Position numbers and translations under genes: made by a program. Below, in pieces: positions 60,447 to 64,000 of a stretch of DNA of 64,000 nt. Each line of letters opens with the position of its first letter. Within the stretch, counting starts at the first letter, position 1. The notes below the pieces were generated by a model. The model was not told the DNA's origin. It did not search any database and saw nothing but the letters and a program-made list of their open reading frames with translations. Source of the stretch: Micromonospora vinacea (lineage in GTDB: Bacteria; Actinomycetota; Actinomycetes; Mycobacteriales; Micromonosporaceae); the NCBI RefSeq assembly GCF_015751785.1, contig NZ_JADOTY010000001.1:6510001-6574000 (forward strand), written 5' to 3'.

Positions 60447-61025
60447 CTACGGCTGGTCGGCCAGCACCAGCTCCCGCAGCCGCCGGTCGAGTGTCGGGGC
60501 GTCCAGCCCACCCGGCCAGCCGCGGAGCAGGGCGCCACCCTTGGCCACCAGCACGACTGTCGGCGGCTCCCGCACCGCGTACGAACGCCAGATCGTCTGC
60601 TGGTCGTCCAGGACCACCGGATACTCCACCCGGTGCGCGCGCAGGTAGTCCTGGACCTCGTCGGCCTGGTCCGCGCCGGCCACACCGACGAAGACCACCC
60701 GGTCCCGATAGGCGCGGGCAAGCTCACTGAGGGCGGCCTGGCGGCTGGCGCAGGTGGTGCACCAGGAGCTGAAGAAGGTGAGCACGACGGGGCGCTGCGC
60801 CCACACCTCGGCAGCGGTGAACGGGGTGCCGTCGGTCAGCACGCCGGTGAACGCCGGGGCGGCCGGGGCGGTGCGGGGCGCCGGGCGCAACGCCAGGTCG
60901 GCGGGGACCGGCCCGGGCAGCGCCGCCGCCCCTCCGGCGGGCGCCGGCGCGGGAGCGGGCTCGGGCGTGCTGCATCCGCCCAGCAGCGCCGCCGCCAGCA
61001 GCAGCGGCAGGAGTGCCTTCCTCAT
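60447..61025 (-). CDS. Thioredoxin-like (TlpA/ResA) lipoprotein
   Basis: The 192-residue protein has a lipobox ending LLGGC (Cys18), an Ala/Pro linker and a thioredoxin-like domain with CxxC (Cys89, Cys92 in SSWCTTCASR) after VVLTFFSS, and a cis-Pro in REPPTVVLV. It would be anchored outside and act as a disulfide reductase or copper/cytochrome chaperone. Its ATG overlaps the upstream lipoprotein stop by 4 bp, suggesting that the two work together. Confidence 0.88.
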   Translation of the reverse strand: MRKALLPLLLAAALLGGCSTPEPAPAPAPAGGAAALPGPVPADLALRPAPRTAPAAPAFTGVLTDGTPFTAAEVWAQRPVVLTFFSSWCTTCASRQAALSELARAYRDRVVFVGVAGADQADEVQDYLRAHRVEYPVVLDDQQTIWRSYAVREPPTVVLVAKGGALLRGWPGGLDAPTLDRRLRELVLADQP

Positions 61026-61456
61026 GACGGGACCACCGCCACCAACGCCGGACCCTCACTGCTGTCCGGCGTCAGGTCGAGCGCCGGCCGGCCGTCCACC
61101 TCCAACCGGTAGGAGGCCCGCTGCGGCACGCGCACTCCGACGGCGAACTCGCAGTAGGTGGGCAGGCGCTCGACCCCCAGATCCTCGGCGAAGGCGGCCA
61201 CCGCGGTCCCCGCCGGCAGCTGCCCGCTGGCCAGCGCCGCCCCGTCCGGGTCGAGCACACGGAACGGCGCCCGGTTGTGGAAGTGCTGGTACGGGCCGGT
61301 GCCGGCGCAGTCCACGCCAGCGGCCCGGATGTTGATGTCGCGAACCAGGACCCGGACGGTCGTCGGGGAGGCCGCCTCCTGGGCGGCGCCGACGGCGCCG
61401 CAGCCGGTGGCGCCGGCCAGCAGCAGGGGCAGCAGAGTCATGATGCTTCGCCGCAC
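61022..61456 (-). CDS. Small lipoprotein of unknown function
   Basis: GGAGG 6 bases before GTG 61456 supports the start. The 144-residue protein has a lipobox ending AGATGC (Cys19) and a small beta-rich domain (TVRVLVRDINIRAAGVDCAG, RVLDPDGAALASGQL, CEFAVGVRVP). Two further cysteines may form a disulfide. No family is known. It is coupled to the thioredoxin-like lipoprotein gene by an ATGA overlap, so it may be a substrate or partner of that protein. Confidence 0.75.
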   Translation of the reverse strand: MRRSIMTLLPLLLAGATGCGAVGAAQEAASPTTVRVLVRDINIRAAGVDCAGTGPYQHFHNRAPFRVLDPDGAALASGQLPAGTAVAAFAEDLGVERLPTYCEFAVGVRVPQRASYRLEVDGRPALDLTPDSSEGPALVAVVPS

Positions 61457-61476
61457 GTCATCCTCCTTCCGCCCGC

Positions 61477-61518
61477 CTGCTCGGGTCCGCGGCGGCAGGC
61501 CGCCGCGGACCCGAGCAG
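61477..61518 (-). terminator. Very stable hairpin after the metalloprotease gene
   Basis: A perfect 20-bp stem (CTGCTCGGGTCCGCGGCGGC with its complement) closes a 2-base loop, 25 bp after the metalloprotease stop (61544) and 21 bp before the lipoprotein start. It isolates the two leftward transcripts. Confidence 0.8.
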
Positions 61519-61543
61519 GAATGGGCTCAACCTCGGGCGCCGG

Positions 61544-63589
61544 TCAGGACTTCTCGACGCGGCACTGCTTGGTCACCGTCTTCGTCGGGTCGCTCTCCGA
61601 GGTCGCGGTGAGCTTCACGAAACCGGTGTCCGCGGCGGCGGCGGTGGCACCCACCGACACCTTGACAGTGGTGGCCTTGCCGAACTGCGCGGTGGCGAGC
61701 TGGTTGGGCAGCCAGGTCCGCCAGCCCTTGCCGGCCACCTCCGCCGACAGGCGGTAGACGTCCGACTTCAGGTACGCGCTGACGTCCTCCGGGTGCTGCT
61801 GCCCGCCGGCCGAGTACGAACCGGTGTTGGTCAGCTCGAACGAGCAGGTCACCCCGCGGTTCGTCGGCTTGCCACCGCCGGTCACCTCGCCCTTGCCCAG
61901 CAGCACGTCGTGGCTGCTCGGCCCGCCGGTGCCGTCCAACGACCGCACCGCCACCGTGTAGGAGAGCGAGCCGGCCGAGTCCCGCTTGAGGTCGATGATG
62001 TAGAAGTGCAGCCGGTTGGCCTCGTCGACGTACTCGTACTGGCTGCCGGTGTCCGCGCCGGCGTGGAACAACGCGTCGGAGAGCTGCCGGTAGTCACCCA
62101 TGGTGATCTTCTGCGGGGTTCCGTCGGGCCGGTAGAAGTCGATCATGTCGATGTCCTGCGGGTTGGCGTCCACCACCCACTGGAACGGCGCGCTGTCGGC
62201 GTTCTTCGTCTTGCTCACCAGCACGCCGCTGTCCGGGGTGAAGGAGTCCGCACCCATTCGGTCGACCACCTCGACCGTGTAGTTGTTGAAGCTGCCACCG
62301 TCGCACAACGGGTCGGTGCTGACACCGCACGTCGGTGACAGGTCCTTGTTCAGCGCGATGTTCACGCCGCTCAGACCCTTCGGGCCGGCGTCGACCGCCC
62401 GGGCCGTGACCTGCGCGACCACCAGGCCCGAGGAGGCCAGCGACTCCCGCGACAGCCGCAGCACGTGCTCCTCACCGAGCAGGCCGATCTTGAGCTTGTC
62501 CCGCACCGTGTGCAGCGAGCCCATCGAGCCGCCGTTGGTCGGCGGAATCTGCCAGCGGGTGTGCGGACCGCCCGGGCCGTTGAACGACCCGCGCGACATC
62601 ATGCTCCAGATCCCGGTGTACGCCCTGCGCAGCGGCTCGCCGTACGGGTTGTTGTAGTTGTCGCCGATGCCCAGCAGATGGGTCAGCTCGTGGGCGTAGA
62701 CGCCCATGCCGGAGCTCTCCCCCTGCGTCGAGGAGCCACCGCCGGCGTTCGGCCACAGTGTCGCCGCCGCCTTCCACGAGGTCCAGTCCACGTAGCGGGT
62801 CTTCGCCCAGTTCGGCAGGTTGGGGTCCGGCGGGCCCCAGGCGTCCGGCACGTCCTCCTTGTTCTGGAAGATCATCTGCCCGAACTCCTGCCAGGTCGAC
62901 GACTCGTCCTGGCCGGCGCTGAGGATGAACACCAGTTCGTACTGGTTGGCGACCTCCTCGCCGACGGCCGCCCGCCAGGCGCCCAGGCCGTCGGTGCGGA
63001 TGTTCTTGCTGCACACGTCCCCACTCGGGCAGGCGCCCGGGTTGAACCCGTTGTCCAGCCCGTACTGGTAGGACTTGGCCGGCATCTGGTACGGCCCGAA
63101 CCCGGTGAGGTCGACGCCGTAGCGGCCGTTGGAGTCCTGCATCCAGTACTCGTGCAGGGTGTGGCCCTTGTTCAGGGTGTTCGGGGTGTTCAGGAAGTCC
63201 TGGTAGAACTTCGGCACGTCCGCTCGGGGGATGTTGGTCGCGACGGACTGGGGGTTGCCGAAGACCGTGGAGCGGGCCCGCTGGGAGACCGCGAACGTCT
63301 CGTCGGGATAGTCCAGCGCCACCAGGGCGATCTTGAAGTTGCGGACCGAGCCGGACACGCTCGGGTCGGCCCAGTTCTTGCCGGGCACAGCCTTGTAGTC
63401 GTTCCAGGTCATCGTGTCCGGGTTCTGCCAGGCCTGCGGGTCGAGGACCTGGAACGGCGCAGTGCCGCCGGCCGGGTTGGCCGGGGCCGCGGCGGCCTGC
63501 GCCGCCCCGGTCGCCACGAGCGTGGTCACCACGGCAGCGGCCAGCACGGCCCGCCTCAGCCGGGTGCGGTGGGGGGTAGCACGGTGCAC
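61544..63589 (-). CDS. Secreted M6-like metalloprotease
   Basis: The 681-residue protein has a signal peptide (~1-34), a propeptide and a zinc metalloprotease domain with HELTHLLGIGDNYNN (His300, Glu301, His304, Asp310 as third ligand candidate). It fits immune-inhibitor A-like M6 enzymes; the YWMQDSNGRYGVDLTG segment is also typical. The C-terminal part is beta-rich with four cysteines. GAGGTGG precedes GTG 63589. It probably degrades extracellular protein. Upstream 63590-63769 is non-coding and must contain its promoter. Confidence 0.9.
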   Translation of the reverse strand: MHRATPHRTRLRRAVLAAAVVTTLVATGAAQAAAAPANPAGGTAPFQVLDPQAWQNPDTMTWNDYKAVPGKNWADPSVSGSVRNFKIALVALDYPDETFAVSQRARSTVFGNPQSVATNIPRADVPKFYQDFLNTPNTLNKGHTLHEYWMQDSNGRYGVDLTGFGPYQMPAKSYQYGLDNGFNPGACPSGDVCSKNIRTDGLGAWRAAVGEEVANQYELVFILSAGQDESSTWQEFGQMIFQNKEDVPDAWGPPDPNLPNWAKTRYVDWTSWKAAATLWPNAGGGSSTQGESSGMGVYAHELTHLLGIGDNYNNPYGEPLRRAYTGIWSMMSRGSFNGPGGPHTRWQIPPTNGGSMGSLHTVRDKLKIGLLGEEHVLRLSRESLASSGLVVAQVTARAVDAGPKGLSGVNIALNKDLSPTCGVSTDPLCDGGSFNNYTVEVVDRMGADSFTPDSGVLVSKTKNADSAPFQWVVDANPQDIDMIDFYRPDGTPQKITMGDYRQLSDALFHAGADTGSQYEYVDEANRLHFYIIDLKRDSAGSLSYTVAVRSLDGTGGPSSHDVLLGKGEVTGGGKPTNRGVTCSFELTNTGSYSAGGQQHPEDVSAYLKSDVYRLSAEVAGKGWRTWLPNQLATAQFGKATTVKVSVGATAAAADTGFVKLTATSESDPTKTVTKQCRVEKS

Positions 63590-63769
63590 GGAACCACCTC
63601 TCGTCGGAGGGAAACGCGGCGCCGGCGTCCCGATGGGGGGTGTCGCGGAACGTTTGTCAGCAGGCCGCGCAGCGAATCTAGGAGTACGGGCCAGTGCCGG
63701 TCACCGTGCAGATGTCGGCAGGTGGGCCGGCGACTTCCGACACCTGAAGGACCGGTGCCCACCGGCGGA

Positions 63770-64000
63770 TCAGCCAGGACCGGCCCCGGAAGCCGGATCG
63801 ACAGTGGCCGCGAGGGCCCGCAGCACGTCCCGGCGCACCCGATCGGCGGCAGCCCCGGACAGGGGTCCGCGCGGTGGGCGGCACCGCCCGCCGAACCGCC
63901 CCGCGCACTCCATGGCGAGCTTGACGGCCTGCACGGCCTCCGGCCGGGAGGCCCAGCCGAGGATCGGGTGCAGCTCGGCGTAGAGCGGCAGCGCCCGGCC
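63770..64000 (-). CDS. C-terminal end of a DapA/NanA-family protein, 5' part outside window
   Basis: The 76 C-terminal codons are seen: ALPLYAELHPILGWASRPEA, then AVQAVKLAMECAGRFGGRCR and a final short tail. This resembles the last helices of dihydrodipicolinate synthase/N-acetylneuraminate lyase family aldolases (LxPL, VKxAL, then RPPxxPL). The catalytic Lys and Tyr would lie upstream, outside the window, so the exact reaction cannot be told. The gene reads leftward and ends 181 bp upstream of the metalloprotease start. Confidence 0.65.
   Translation of the reverse strand, partial: GRALPLYAELHPILGWASRPEAVQAVKLAMECAGRFGGRCRPPRGPLSGAAADRVRRDVLRALAATVDPASGAGPG

Noticed and set aside
1..64000. 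CRISPR arrays, tRNA or rRNA genes
   Set aside because: No regularly spaced repeats, no cloverleaf-like conserved T-arm sequences and no rRNA stretches were seen by eye on either strand; a covariance search was not possible.

Overview
The window is strongly G+C-rich, with G/C-ending codons, frequent GTG and TTG starts, ATGA/GTGA stop-start overlaps and many secreted polysaccharide-active enzymes. This points to a filamentous actinobacterium. The mix of a SapB-type lanthipeptide locus, ricin-type CBM13 enzymes and actinobacterial regulators fits Micromonosporaceae (for example Micromonospora), but that placement is inference. I see no rRNA, tRNA or CRISPR array.

Layout. 1-5.0 kb: a DUF4419 gene cut by the window edge, an APH-fold phosphotransferase, and a GntR/ABC ATPase/permease operon. 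5.1-14.6 kb: a leftward seven-gene operon for oligosaccharides ending in unsaturated uronic acid (DUF2264 enzyme, CUT1 ABC importer, DUF624 protein, GH88 hydrolase, IolB/KduI-type isomerase), with a divergent DeoR-LacI hybrid regulator and two operator-like sites between them. 14.8-24.0 kb: a SapB/AmfS-type class III lanthipeptide locus. ramC, a 39-residue ramS, ramA and ramB read leftward towards two RamR-like regulators with degenerate receivers. A 169-bp MITE-like element sits between the regulators, starting at the stop codon of the first.

24.1-34 kb: a CMD protein, a PadR/hydrolase divergent pair, an AA10 LPMO under a CebR-like box, a VOC protein, a SigE-type sigma operon with a beta-lactamase-like protein, a GNAT and a DUF3995-type membrane protein. 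34.5-38.4 kb: a trimodular GH10-CBM13-GH62 enzyme and a PET-hydrolase-type cutinase carrying a near-identical CBM13. 38.5-47.3 kb: a two-component system facing an ABC exporter and a GPP34 (GOLPH3) protein across a large palindrome, a secreted esterase, and a MarR-controlled aldo/keto reductase (frameshifted) and Gfo/Idh/MocA oxidoreductase. 47.3-53.1 kb: LtrA, a polytopic membrane protein with a lipase-like end, and a gene split by a complete IS3-family element with a 3-bp target duplication. 53.2-64 kb: a triple-repeat secreted protein, a CopB-type P-ATPase behind a CsoR-like palindrome, a GH18 chitinase, an S15 peptidase, two small lipoproteins (one thioredoxin-like), an M6-type metalloprotease and the end of a DapA-family gene.

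Taken together this is an accessory, secretome-rich region. Xylan, arabinoxylan, chitin or cellulose, polyester and protein can be attacked outside the cell, and unsaturated uronides taken in and isomerised. The lanthipeptide locus is the most distinctive biosynthetic system. All functional statements are read from sequence motifs; no database search was run.
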